The notes under the pieces are model-generated. The model had not been told where the DNA came from, ran no database searches, and was given only the letters and a program-made list of their open reading frames with translations. Both the position numbers and the translations under genes were made by a program. This document shows positions 37,164 through 46,529 of a stretch of 64,000 nucleotides of DNA, piece by piece. Origin of the DNA: Planctomycetota bacterium (GTDB lineage Bacteria; Planctomycetota; UBA11346); assembly GCA_016745075.1 (NCBI GenBank), contig JADGDD010000001.1:993125-1057124 (forward strand). Reading direction: 5' to 3'. Positions within the stretch are counted from its first letter, which is position 1; each line of letters starts with the position of its first letter.

Positions 37164-38039
37164 TTAGGCAGCGCCTTCAGTTTTTTCTGTTTCATCAGCA
37201 AGAATACAGGCATTCAATGCTTCGATAAGAGCGCTTACATCAGCAAGACGCTTATTGGGGTCTGGCTCTGTAGCAGAATGAATAACGCTATTGAGTCGCT
37301 TCAGATCAAGATGACGGCGTGGATTATTGATGCCAATCACCTCTACCTTCATCGAACGCTTCCGTTCCAAGAGTTCTTGCTCACTACGCGCATCTGCAAA
37401 GAGACGGCGACCTGAAAATGCTTCCGCTACCAATAGGCCAGCAGCATAAACATCAACAGCGCTTGTCAGCGCCGCATCTATGGTCTTTCGCTCACCACTG
37501 GCATACGCTTCGAGCAACTCTGGTGCCATACTTGGGTAAGCCGTACGTAACAAACGATGACGGTTCATACTATTGGGCACATACACCAAACCGGCATCAA
37601 TGAACATGCCGTCAACTTTCTTGCCACGTGTACTCATCAAAACATTGCTGGTCTTAATGCATCCATGTACAAGTTTGTTCTTATGAAGCCAGTCAACGCC
37701 TTCTAACAACCCAGAGAGAAACTGAACCCGTGCCGACGAGCTGAGGCCAGCCAAACGGTCACGAGATACAGGGTGGGCATCCATATAATCTGTACTGAGA
37801 TAGGCACCGACAGAAGGATCTGCCCCCGCCTCTTTGTAGCGAACCAATGCAGGATGACGTTCATCACCGACCAACTTATTGGTTGTTGAGGTCAGACGAA
37901 CGATTGAGTCATCAATAACACGTAAAGCCCAATACTGGCCTTCATGAGTCGCATGATATACCGTTCCCATAAGACCAACGCCTAACTCACGAACAATCTT
38001 GTATGATCCTACATTGGACCCAACTAAAGAAGTAGTCAT
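37164..38039 (-). CDS. Degenerate Ser/Thr kinase (probable pseudokinase)
   Basis: A 291-residue kinase-fold protein with no membrane segment. Equivalents of catalytic residues are changed: the VAIK Lys is Arg40 (ALRV), HRD reads H-G-C (125-127) so the catalytic Asp is lost, and DFG reads D-A-G (148-150). The glycine loop GVGLMG (20-25) and the APE helix (APELLEAY) remain. It should therefore bind partners or nucleotide without phosphotransfer. It is the promoter-proximal gene of the cluster, with a GAGGAG ribosome-binding site. Confidence 0.82.
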   Translation of the reverse strand: MTTSLVGSNVGSYKIVRELGVGLMGTVYHATHEGQYWALRVIDDSIVRLTSTTNKLVGDERHPALVRYKEAGADPSVGAYLSTDYMDAHPVSRDRLAGLSSSARVQFLSGLLEGVDWLHKNKLVHGCIKTSNVLMSTRGKKVDGMFIDAGLVYVPNSMNRHRLLRTAYPSMAPELLEAYASGERKTIDAALTSAVDVYAAGLLVAEAFSGRRLFADARSEQELLERKRSMKVEVIGINNPRRHLDLKRLNSVIHSATEPDPNKRLADVSALIEALNACILADETEKTEGAA

Positions 38040-38153
38040 ATAAAAGCTCCTCAGCTCTCATTCTCTACGGGGCCAACTGCGCCCCTGCAACAGTAGAAAC
38101 AAACGGATTGAGCTGCTCCTATAAAGTACCGCACAATCCACATTTCTTGCGCC

Positions 38154-38183
38154 AGTGTACCAACTAAACACTACATAGGTCAA
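38154..38183 (-). promoter_or_regulatory. Candidate sigma-70 promoter of the minus-strand cluster
   Basis: On the minus strand, TTGACC (38183-38178) and TACACT (38159-38154) are 18 bp apart, about 115 bp upstream of the degenerate kinase start. The 38040-38260 gap otherwise shows no gene. No operator-like palindrome was noticed. Confidence 0.35.
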
Positions 38184-38260
38184 GCTGCAATCTGAGAAAA
38201 TCTGCATACTGCACCACACCTAAATCATATCAGCTACAAATCATAAACGGCTTAGACCCA

Positions 38261-38509
38261 TCATGAAGAGCGATAAGCGCTAGCAGGTAGAATCACTTCA
38301 ATATACCGGCAACTCACATCCAAAAAATCTGCCTGAAAGAGCACGGTATCGGACAAATCCAGTACAGTCACATCACTTATGGCGATAAAGTCATGGCTCG
38401 AACGAATGAAATCGGTCAGCCGTGCGCCTTGAATTAACGCAACTCGCCCACGAATATGAAATTTATTCGTAAAAACAACAACCTCAGTTGTTTGGTCATT
38501 ATCAGACAT
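38261..38509 (-). CDS. Small conserved-looking beta-rich protein
   Basis: An 82-residue protein starting at ATG 38509 after a strong GAGGTGGAG site; an upstream extension of the frame lacks one. The alternating hydrophobic pattern predicts a small beta sheet, resembling short proteins of unknown function (a DUF6812-like impression). Sites such as R-G-R-V-A-L-I-Q-G and V-T-V-L-D-L-S-D are suggestive of a small barrel. Function unknown. Confidence 0.55.
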   Translation of the reverse strand: MSDNDQTTEVVVFTNKFHIRGRVALIQGARLTDFIRSSHDFIAISDVTVLDLSDTVLFQADFLDVSCRYIEVILPASAYRSS

Positions 38510-38567
38510 GCTCCACCTCGCTTCCTGTTTTAACAAGTTTACCCGATAGAATGAGACCGCGCAAGAA

Positions 38568-39131
38568 CTACTCAGACTTCTTTTCAAAACGGTTTCGTAA
38601 GGTCATAACAAAGGCCTCATCTGCACGTAAACTGACCATTTCTAAGGGAGAAAAACCTCGATAGAGAGCTAAGCACACAGTTGCAACAAGCAAACATCCA
38701 GTAAGGACAAAATTTGGCCACGCATTAAGTGCCCATTGACCGCTCCAAATCCAGACCCAGTCAGCAAAGGGCGCAAGATAATTCATAGGCCAATGATGAC
38801 CATCAGGCCCTTGTCCACCAATAAGGTCACAGAACAGATGAAGATGAAAAGAAACCCCAGCCAACCAAACGGTAAGTACACGCTGTTTGGCTACACTCGC
38901 AACAACAACCATAATAACCAAAGCTGCGCCAAGGTTATGCCCCAGAACGTGATGATATGCACCCCACATATTTGTTGGCTCAAGACTCTCTTTCGTGAAA
39001 AAATCAGGAATAATACCAAAACCGTCAAAATCTGGCGCAATACCAGCAAGTGTTATACAGGCACGATCACGCCGAGTTTCACCCCTCTGCGCCAACATCC
39101 AGCTACACAACACATGGGTAAGAGGACTCAT
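38568..39131 (-). CDS. YdjM-type (DUF457) inner-membrane metal-dependent hydrolase
   Basis: A 187-residue membrane protein with about four hydrophobic helices. It carries the family's early S-P-L-T-H, A-P-D-F-D, H-H-V-L-G-H and later H-L-H-L-F-C-D motifs, whose His/Asp residues would bind metal. ATG 39131 was chosen over an upstream in-frame ATG because the SPLTH motif directly follows it and a GAGG site lies 11 nt upstream. Family function is poorly defined; some members respond to LexA or DNA damage. Confidence 0.72.
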   Translation of the reverse strand: MSPLTHVLCSWMLAQRGETRRDRACITLAGIAPDFDGFGIIPDFFTKESLEPTNMWGAYHHVLGHNLGAALVIMVVVASVAKQRVLTVWLAGVSFHLHLFCDLIGGQGPDGHHWPMNYLAPFADWVWIWSGQWALNAWPNFVLTGCLLVATVCLALYRGFSPLEMVSLRADEAFVMTLRNRFEKKSE

Positions 39132-39217
39132 ATAATACGATACCTCAAGGCACCCCCAAGGCAATTACAACTATATTGACAGCCCTCTCTTCTGAATACG
39201 ATCACAAAGATATATAA

Positions 39218-40778
<1,561 letters not shown>

Positions 40779-40928
40779 TAAGCACCTGCCCTAAAGAGAT
40801 TACATTGACATTATCCCTGTTATTGTTAGAATTTGAATGTACAGCAGTGGCGTTGGTGGTCCGGTTTTCGTGTACTCCGATGGATCCTGCCCTTGTGGCC
40901 TTAAAAGTGATCTCTGCTGTATACCACC

Positions 40929-40966
40929 AAAAGGGAGTTCGTAGCATAGCTATGACTCCCTTTTTT
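40929..40966. terminator. Bidirectional hairpin terminator
   Basis: Stem AAAAGGGAGT/ACTCCCTTTT (40929-40938 with 40955-40964) with flanking A and T runs. It overlaps the stop of the unknown 318-residue gene, ending that unit on the minus strand. The rest of the gap to the integrase start (40779-40928) shows no gene. Confidence 0.75.
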
Positions 40967-41906
40967 CTGCTTCAGTTTTAAGAAAAGACGGAGTTACGGT
41001 CAACATTTTTCCCGTATCTTCATCTAAAAAACCCCAGTTAATATGATCACAGCCATGATCGTTGAACCCCCTCTTGTTACATGCAGCAATGGCCTCCACC
41101 ACTGTATGCGTATTGGTTCCAACAATCGCTGAATTCAACATTCCAGCAAAGTTATCAGCAAGCAAATCGCCAGCATAGTAATCATCTTTATCAGGATAAA
41201 CAACACACACACCACTCTCTGCTGGTCTTCCAATGAGCTCTTGTATAATGGCAAGGTTTTTATCAAAGTTAGCACCTATTCTATCTGTTTTTACCAGCAT
41301 GGCCGCAGAAACATGCGAATACATTTCCACTAATGTCTTCGTCTTCCATGCGATAAACAATAGACACAAAATGGTATCCTCGCGCTGAACAAAAGCTTGA
41401 CCATCTACATCCAAGACATCACTTAAATGCATAATAAGGTTGAATTTTTTATCGTGATATTCATGATAATTATTGCAACCTAAGGCATCCAGCATGCGTT
41501 TCTTATTGGCTCGTAGAGACCTCTCGGTGAATGAATAAGCATAAACGGAAAACTCGCCATTTGTCTTCATGGTTTTCAATGCATCTATAAACTTTTTTCG
41601 ATATCTAGAAACGGCTGCCCGCGATTGTTTTTTACGTGGTCTCAAGGGATCTAAGCCTGTCCACTTTCTTAATGAAAAATCTTTATTAAAAAAACCATAA
41701 TCACCGTGATGGTATTCTATATGCTCAATTTTCGCCATAACAAAAGCCATTGTGTGCCAGCGGTCTTCCTTACCGTAACAGAGGCTTTCTTCTGGCTGAC
41801 CATCCATAAAACAGGTAAGAAACGGAACATCAAAAGGAATATGTTCTGGATGATGCGCTAATATCTCGGGCAGAGATAAGTTCATAATGTCTAATAAGCC
41901 TGCCAC
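40950..41906 (-). CDS. Unknown protein of the element (possible cargo)
   Basis: A 318-residue soluble protein that I do not recognise. It begins with GTG 41906, which overlaps the stop of a 40-codon gene (TAGTG), so translation is probably coupled; ATG 41885 is the alternative start. A basic tract lies near residues 90-105, and a late D-x-D-D-Y-Y-A-G-D-L-L-A-D-N-F segment loosely recalls DUF3800-like RNase H-fold proteins, which is not enough for a call. Its place between integrase and repressor, on the lysogenic strand, is where prophages often carry defence or fitness genes. Confidence 0.6.
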   Translation of the reverse strand: MAGLLDIMNLSLPEILAHHPEHIPFDVPFLTCFMDGQPEESLCYGKEDRWHTMAFVMAKIEHIEYHHGDYGFFNKDFSLRKWTGLDPLRPRKKQSRAAVSRYRKKFIDALKTMKTNGEFSVYAYSFTERSLRANKKRMLDALGCNNYHEYHDKKFNLIMHLSDVLDVDGQAFVQREDTILCLLFIAWKTKTLVEMYSHVSAAMLVKTDRIGANFDKNLAIIQELIGRPAESGVCVVYPDKDDYYAGDLLADNFAGMLNSAIVGTNTHTVVEAIAACNKRGFNDHGCDHINWGFLDEDTGKMLTVTPSFLKTEAEKRES

Positions 41907-42028
41907 TATACGACATACCTATTTACGAATAATATTCCATTATTACTGTATAGCTTTGCTTGTCTTATGAATCTATATATTTCTTTGCTCTTTTTCTTAT
42001 ATTTATCAAAAAATCGTTCATTCATCAT
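41906..42028 (-). CDS. Small basic 40-residue protein upstream of the unknown cargo gene
   Basis: ATG 42028 is preceded by AAAAAGGATGT, a good ribosome-binding site, and the stop overlaps the GTG of the next gene by one base. The peptide is Lys/Arg/Tyr rich with a K-K-K-S-K centre. The coupling argues that both genes work together, as in antitoxin-toxin or regulator-effector pairs, but there is no homology evidence. The remaining gap to the repressor gene (42029-42117) shows nothing else. Confidence 0.45.
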   Translation of the reverse strand: MMNERFFDKYKKKSKEIYRFIRQAKLYSNNGILFVNRYVV

Positions 42029-42117
42029 ACATCCTTTTTGTTATGACGATGTTGTTTTACCTAACAGCTTCCTTGGTTGTTCTATAACATCAGTTTTCAC
42101 AAGATATAAATAGTTAC

Positions 42118-42615
42118 TTATCCGGCTCCAGTACCGTGAGATGATTCTCTTTCTTGAAGAGATCGCTCAGCCTGTTCAAGCCGCTGCTTAAGATCGGCAA
42201 TTTCATCGGCCTGGTCTAAGCTTAATATCATTATTCCATTCATTGTTTCTCTTTGACTGGCAATGACCGCATTTTGATCCGCTATTATTTGATCTTTACT
42301 ACGATTATCAAGTCGACCTGTCCTTGGTCCAGATGGTAATACTGGACGTATAGGCAATGCGTATGCGTCTGCATCCTCATTACTTTCCAGTGTTTTTTTT
42401 CCGTATTTTATGTAATCAATGTCTATTTTAGTACTTAGTCGTGAGTTTAAAACCTCTGTTATCTTATGAAGATGTTTAAATTTCGGGTTATTTCTTGATA
42501 GTCCAGCCGAGAGCGACCCACCTGTAATTCCTATAAATTTGGCCACCTCCGCAGCAGATAATCCGGCCTTATTCAGTAAGTCCTCAACTCTATCTTTTAT
42601 AGTTTCTTCGTTCAT
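42118..42615 (-). CDS. CI-like phage repressor (no peptidase domain)
   Basis: A 165-residue protein with an N-terminal helix-turn-helix (about 15-60: S-A-A-E-V-A-K-F-I-G-I as the first helices, then T-G-G-S-L-S-A-G-L-S as the recognition helix) and a C-terminal coiled coil (about 110-150). It lacks an S24/LexA-type autocleavage domain, so induction probably does not use RecA cleavage. It is divergent from the Cro-like gene across a 105-bp operator region, the standard lysogeny-switch layout. Confidence 0.7.
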   Translation of the reverse strand: MNEETIKDRVEDLLNKAGLSAAEVAKFIGITGGSLSAGLSRNNPKFKHLHKITEVLNSRLSTKIDIDYIKYGKKTLESNEDADAYALPIRPVLPSGPRTGRLDNRSKDQIIADQNAVIASQRETMNGIMILSLDQADEIADLKQRLEQAERSLQERESSHGTGAG

Positions 42616-42656
42616 CTTAGAAATCTACGCGATGTTTATACAAATTCAATACCAAG

Positions 42657-42722
42657 ATAATCAAATATTAACAAAATAATAGCCTTGACAGGCATTGATT
42701 TTCTTTGTATTTATTTGATTAT
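42657..42722. promoter_or_regulatory. Lysogeny-switch operators and divergent promoters
   Basis: An 11-bp inverted repeat, ATAATCAAATA (42657-42667) and its exact complement at 42712-42722, frames the region. On the plus strand TTGACA (42685-42690) and TATTTA (42708-42713) are 17 bp apart, placing the transcript start at or next to ATG 42721, so the message may be leaderless. On the minus strand TTGATT, inside the left arm, is 18 bp from TATAAA. Each arm overlaps one promoter. Confidence 0.6.
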
Positions 42723-42969
42723 GACAAAAACAAATTCAAAGACTCACAGTTTGCGGTCACTCCGTCGGTCAAAAGGGCTCCGCCTCAGTGATGTTCATGT
42801 CCTAGCTGAAATAGATCCATCTACTTTGAGCGAAATAGAAAACGCAAAGAGAACGCCATTGATCTCCACCCTACAGAAACTCACCAAAGCATACGACGTA
42901 AAGTATGAAACCATTTGGAAAGCAATGCAGGAAACACAGCAACAGGTAAAGGAAGAAACCACAGCATGA
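42721..42969 (+). CDS. Cro/CI-type helix-turn-helix regulator
   Basis: An 82-residue XRE-family DNA-binding protein. The helix-turn-helix runs from L-R-S-L-R-R-S-K-G-L-R-L-S-D to L-S-E-I-E-N-A-K-R-T-P (about 10-48), followed by a Gln/Glu-rich tail. ATG 42721 was chosen because an earlier TTG in frame is itself the -35 box of the promoter. The stop overlaps the next ATG (ATGA). It probably controls the early genes. Confidence 0.78.
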   Translation: MTKTNSKTHSLRSLRRSKGLRLSDVHVLAEIDPSTLSEIENAKRTPLISTLQKLTKAYDVKYETIWKAMQETQQQVKEETTA

Positions 42970-43277
42970 TACAAGCTGTTTTTCCACCCCCTGAACGCTT
43001 TGTGACCTTGCGCACTGGCAAGAACGGTTGCCGAGTAAAGAAGTTGCGTGTGGTTACTCAGTTCGTGGAGCAAGATTTTGATAATACCCCAGGTGTACTC
43101 CTTGCTGAACATAGGATGATTGGACAAGCACAGTTAAGGGGTTTGAAAAAACGAAAAGATACCATCAACCCAGTACTTTACCACATCTTAGAAGAACGAT
43201 TTGCAAAGATGGCCGATGCGCAAACTTTTCCGTTAGCAGGCAGTGCTACTGAAGGAGCCTCATCTCATGGGTTTTAA
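42966..43277 (+). CDS. Unknown early protein
   Basis: A 103-residue basic protein translationally coupled to the regulator before it (ATGA). No family recognised. It contains R-G-L-K-K-R-K-D and may bind nucleic acid. Its position among early genes suggests a regulatory or replication accessory role. It overlaps the next gene by 11 nt. Confidence 0.6.
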   Translation: MIQAVFPPPERFVTLRTGKNGCRVKKLRVVTQFVEQDFDNTPGVLLAEHRMIGQAQLRGLKKRKDTINPVLYHILEERFAKMADAQTFPLAGSATEGASSHGF

Positions 43278-44070
43278 GAATATGAGTCTTATTATTGATA
43301 TAGATATGGCTGCTCCAGATAAGAGCGTCTTATTAGCTTTAGCCTTCCGTGCCAATGATAAAAATTTATTAGCATATCCATCTTATGGTCGCATTGCTTT
43401 TGATACTGGGTACAGTCGCAGTACCGTAATACGGGCTGTTAAAAGTCTTATAAATGGTCATTTTATTGAACGACTTAACAGCAATACACGAAGCAATGTC
43501 TATAAGTTGATTCTTCCAACAAGTGTCACAGAGACACCAGAAAGGTATCACAGTGACACTAGTGTCAGCGTGACACCAGTGTCAGAGAGACACCCACCTA
43601 GTATCACAGAAACACCAGTTAAGTGTCAGAGAGAGACCACACTCGTATCAGAGAGACACCCAAACATGAAAGAACAGGAAGAGAACAAGAAAAGTACATC
43701 TCTAAGTAGTCACTGTTTTGCTAATGATCACACAGAGGCACTCCTCTCACAAAGCAACCAGTCTCACAGAAAAATGAATCATGAACACCATCATCAACCG
43801 CATGATCATGAAGAGTCTTTATTACCTGCGTGGAAACATGCGGGATGGGCAAGCTGTCTACGCAAATTCACACGCTGGAATGGACCACAGCTTGGACCGC
43901 ACTGGGAACGACTGATAGAAGAACATGGAGCAAACGTGGTTTTAGCTGTGTGCGAAAAACTCAAAGCAGATGACCGTAAACCACAGGACGTAGAAAACGC
44001 AATTCAGAAAAATATTATTTTTCATGGGCAAGCCATGACCCCAGACTGTGGCGGAGAAAATTTATTTTGA
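43267..44070 (+). CDS. Lambda O-like replication initiator with winged helix
   Basis: A 267-residue protein. The N-terminal ~85 residues form a helix-turn-helix of the replication-initiator type (P-D-K-S-V-L-L-A-L-A-F-R-A-N, then Y-S-R-S-T-V-I-R-A-V as recognition helix). A Thr/Glu/Arg-rich middle section (about 86-135) is encoded by the iteron array and so looks repetitive; a His-rich linker and a C-terminal domain (about 190-267) follow. ATG 43267 is preceded by GGAG at 10 nt. As in lambda, the initiator gene contains its own origin and precedes a helicase loader gene. Confidence 0.78.
   Translation: MGFKNMSLIIDIDMAAPDKSVLLALAFRANDKNLLAYPSYGRIAFDTGYSRSTVIRAVKSLINGHFIERLNSNTRSNVYKLILPTSVTETPERYHSDTSVSVTPVSERHPPSITETPVKCQRETTLVSERHPNMKEQEENKKSTSLSSHCFANDHTEALLSQSNQSHRKMNHEHHHQPHDHEESLLPAWKHAGWASCLRKFTRWNGPQLGPHWERLIEEHGANVVLAVCEKLKADDRKPQDVENAIQKNIIFHGQAMTPDCGGENLF
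43522..43660 (+). repeat. Seven 17-bp iterons: probable replication origin
   Basis: Direct repeats start at 43522, 43544, 43561, 43578, 43600, 43622 and 43644. Consensus is AGTRTCANAGWGACACC, itself partly palindromic (GTGTC/GACAC). Spacing between starts is 22, 17, 17, 22, 22 and 22 bp. A purine-rich A-tract region follows from 43661. The placement inside the initiator gene matches lambda-type origins. Reading frame is kept across the repeats. Confidence 0.85.
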
Positions 44071-44744
44071 ACTTTGAAATACCACTCGCCAAACGCATGC
44101 CGATTCTTGGTGATAACTTTGGAGCGGTGTTGGAAGCATCAACTCGTTCACCGTTGATTGTTCTGGCTGGACCAGTCGGCACCGGTAAAACCTGCGATGC
44201 CTGTACCTTCGTACATGAATCAGCAAAATTCGTAAAGGCTTCTGCCCTATGGCGAACCTATGGTCATTGCGATCTATGGAACGAGTTGCTCCTTGCAGAT
44301 CAAGTCATTTTAGACGACTTAGGAACTCGTGTTACCGATGGGAGTAAAGTCGCCATTTTGGAATTAGTTGATATTCGTGTAGACCACCTACGGCAAACAA
44401 TTATCACCACCAATTGGAGCTATGACGAAGTGTTTACCTTCAGTCCTCGCCTAGCCAGCCGTATACGTCAAGCCCATATCGTCAAATACACCGGACCAGA
44501 TTTACGCCTCAGTACAGATCTGGAAGCATGTACTAGTGCAAAACCACCACCAAAGAATGTCCGCTTCCCGTGTAGATTTTGTAATAAAAAATTTGAGACC
44601 GTAGACTCGGTCCTAGACCATGAATACACGTGTCGTAAACAACATAACAACCAATCTTACGCACAACGACAACACACAAAAGCAGCACTAAAAATCAACG
44701 AAGGGGCTCGTAAACGTTTTGCCGCTTACAAGAAAAATCAATAA
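44067..44744 (+). CDS. DnaC/lambda P-like helicase loader with C-terminal zinc finger
   Basis: A 225-residue AAA+ protein. Walker A is AGPVGTGKT (about 32-40), Walker B VILDDLGT (about 85-92), sensor-1 TIITTNWS (about 110-117) and an arginine-rich sensor SRLASRIR-like segment (about 127-134). A C-terminal zinc finger with CRFC and H-x4-C (about 168-188) is unusual for DnaC relatives. Start is TTG 44067, overlapping the upstream stop (TTGA), with GGAG about 11 nt before. It would load the host replicative helicase at the iteron origin. Confidence 0.8.
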   Translation: MNFEIPLAKRMPILGDNFGAVLEASTRSPLIVLAGPVGTGKTCDACTFVHESAKFVKASALWRTYGHCDLWNELLLADQVILDDLGTRVTDGSKVAILELVDIRVDHLRQTIITTNWSYDEVFTFSPRLASRIRQAHIVKYTGPDLRLSTDLEACTSAKPPPKNVRFPCRFCNKKFETVDSVLDHEYTCRKQHNNQSYAQRQHTKAALKINEGARKRFAAYKKNQ

Positions 44745-44878
44745 AACACGACCTATGAAAAGAGAAGCAAATCACCTTACGAGAGCAGAAACGACCTCTC
44801 TAATAGCTGCTAACAGTACAACCCCGACAAGCATTTGCCAGAAACAATAAGATCAAACGAATAAAGGAGAACCAACCC

Positions 44879-45184
44879 ATGCCTGCAAGCACTCAAAACA
44901 AAGCGTCTACACAACAGAAGACACGACCAAAGGCACCACCCATGCGCAAAGAAAACCAGCCAAAAGCTGAAGAGATCATTCGAAAATGGGAAACCACAGC
45001 CGCAGTGAGCATTGCCGACCTAGCCGCAGACTTTGCAAAAACGCACGAAGTACATCCTGCACACGCGCGACGAAGAATCTTGTTTTATGTTGATCATATG
45101 AATGCACGAACAATACGTGACGCTGACGGTACCCGTAAAATTATACTAGAAGATGCCCGCAGTATTATGCGCGGGGGATGGTAA
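44879..45184 (+). CDS. Small basic protein, unknown
   Basis: A 101-residue protein with a Lys/Gln/Pro-rich start and a helical remainder including H-P-A-H-A-R-R-R-I. It has a strong AAAGGAG site. It sits at the boundary between the replication and structural modules, where late-gene regulators are common; no family was recognised. Confidence 0.58.
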   Translation: MPASTQNKASTQQKTRPKAPPMRKENQPKAEEIIRKWETTAAVSIADLAADFAKTHEVHPAHARRRILFYVDHMNARTIRDADGTRKIILEDARSIMRGGW

Positions 45185-45657
45185 GAGAATCGTAATGAAA
45201 TCACAAAAACATAACATTATACAATATTGATAGACCCACTACCACCTAAAACGAAGCTCCTATGTCTATAGCCTTTCTCATTAAAGATCACACACAATAA
45301 ATCACTTATCCTCGAACGTAGAAACAACAAAAAACAGAAAAAGTTATTGTAGACCAAGACTTCTCTCTTTAGCGTTGGCCCATGGCTTTAGAAAATCATC
45401 AATGTACAGTTTTGCTCCCATTCATGGACAAGTCCAAAGGGGGCAAGACACTGAGAGCATTCTCTGATGGCACTTATAAGAGTACACTTGTCACTCTGCA
45501 TTACTCTAAGGATAAATAATGCTTATATATACATCAAAAACAAACATCCCACCAACCCTTGCTAACAACGTCAACGTTGACGCATAGCACAGCAATTCTG
45601 TACCGTTCTTACGGCACAGCCCCCTTCTCTTTCCAGTAATAACATAACGGAGGCACG
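45185..45657 (+). promoter_or_regulatory. Boundary region between early and late modules
   Basis: A 470-bp gap. It contains a perfect 14-bp palindrome CGTCAACGTTGACG (45569-45582), a 13-mer TCGAACGTAGAAA (45312-45324) repeated before the fibre/sheath genes at 57850-57862, and two possible very small genes (45382-45519, 45519-45587). Any late promoter for the structural block should be here. No consensus sigma-70 pair was obvious. Confidence 0.4.
45382..45519 (+). CDS. Possible 45-residue small protein
   Basis: A short frame from ATG 45382 to TAA 45519. The ribosome-binding site is weak. Its stop overlaps an ATG with a good AAGGA site that opens a 22-codon frame (45519-45587) across the 14-bp palindrome. 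The pair could be real, a leader, or the remnant of a lost gene. No similarity seen. Confidence 0.25.
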   Translation: MALENHQCTVLLPFMDKSKGGKTLRAFSDGTYKSTLVTLHYSKDK

Positions 45658-46458
45658 ATGAGCCTAGAAACACAAGTCGCAGCAGTTGTGACCGCAACAA
45701 ACACATTAACAACCGAAGTCTCAAATAAGTTAGCAAGCATAGATGCTGCAATAGCAAACATGCAAGCCAATATTGGCAGTGTTATGTCACTCAACTTATT
45801 TGTTGACGCAATTGCCGGCAACGATGCAAATGATGGTAGCGAATCTTCACCACTACAAACGATCGCTGCTGCAGCTCTACGAGTCCCTAATGGTGGTAAT
45901 TTGCACCTCCTAGCAAAAGAAGGACAAGTTCATGAAGTATCCGATGTGATACTCAATAACATCAATTTTAGCCTTGACCGATGGGGAAATTCATCCACTA
46001 CGCCACAATTAAAAGCAGTTCCCTATAATGGCGAAGACCAAAACATTGGACGCGGATTTGCCTGTCACAATGCAACGGTGCGAGTTTCTTCTTTTGCAAT
46101 GGAAGGGTTACTTGACTCAGAAAGACCAAACGTTGGAGAAGTTTGGTCTCCAAGGAGTGGACTGTTTAGTAGCGAACGGGAAACTGGAGCCAGCTCCTTT
46201 TTCTTCTTTGGTTGCATTACCAAAAAAACCGACATTCCAATTGTACGTATGGGCGCAGGTGGACAGCAAGAAATCTACATACAAGATGGTTCATTTGTTG
46301 ACGATGGTGGAGCTTCATCCTTGTTTTATATCTCATTGGGTCCTTATTCAGAAGCTGGTGTCACTCGCTATCCTGGCATGGTCGATACCGACATCATTCC
46401 TCATGCGGGTTCAAATACCCTTCTTTCAAATGTCCCTTCAATGAATTTTATGGAATAA
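45658..46458 (+). CDS. Tail-spike-like protein with coiled-coil N-terminus
   Basis: A 266-residue protein with a strong GGAGG site. An Ala/Thr/Asn heptad-like stretch (about 5-45) suggests trimerisation; then V-D-A-I-A-G-N-D-A-N-D-G-S and P-L-Q-T-I-A-A-A, a motif commonly opening parallel beta-helix spikes. The rest is Gly/Ser-rich beta structure. It is probably a receptor-binding or spike component. A terminator follows, so it is expressed as its own unit or as the end of an upstream one. Confidence 0.55.
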   Translation: MSLETQVAAVVTATNTLTTEVSNKLASIDAAIANMQANIGSVMSLNLFVDAIAGNDANDGSESSPLQTIAAAALRVPNGGNLHLLAKEGQVHEVSDVILNNINFSLDRWGNSSTTPQLKAVPYNGEDQNIGRGFACHNATVRVSSFAMEGLLDSERPNVGEVWSPRSGLFSSERETGASSFFFFGCITKKTDIPIVRMGAGGQQEIYIQDGSFVDDGGASSLFYISLGPYSEAGVTRYPGMVDTDIIPHAGSNTLLSNVPSMNFME

Positions 46459-46529
46459 AGTAGATAACCCTAACAAACCAACCTACACTTTTACAGAAAT
46501 AATAGAATAAATGCAATACTATTCAGTCT

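Noticed and set aside
39176..39217. TTGACA as tRNA promoter
   Set aside because: No acceptable -10 hexamer at 16-18 bp; the downstream TATATA is too far.
43522..43660. CRISPR-like repeat array
   Set aside because: Repeats are 17 bp with 0-5 bp between them, inside a coding gene; no room for spacers and no cas genes. They fit iterons.
44755..44850. 31-codon plus-strand frame between loader and next gene
   Set aside because: No ribosome-binding site and no pattern; it may be chance.
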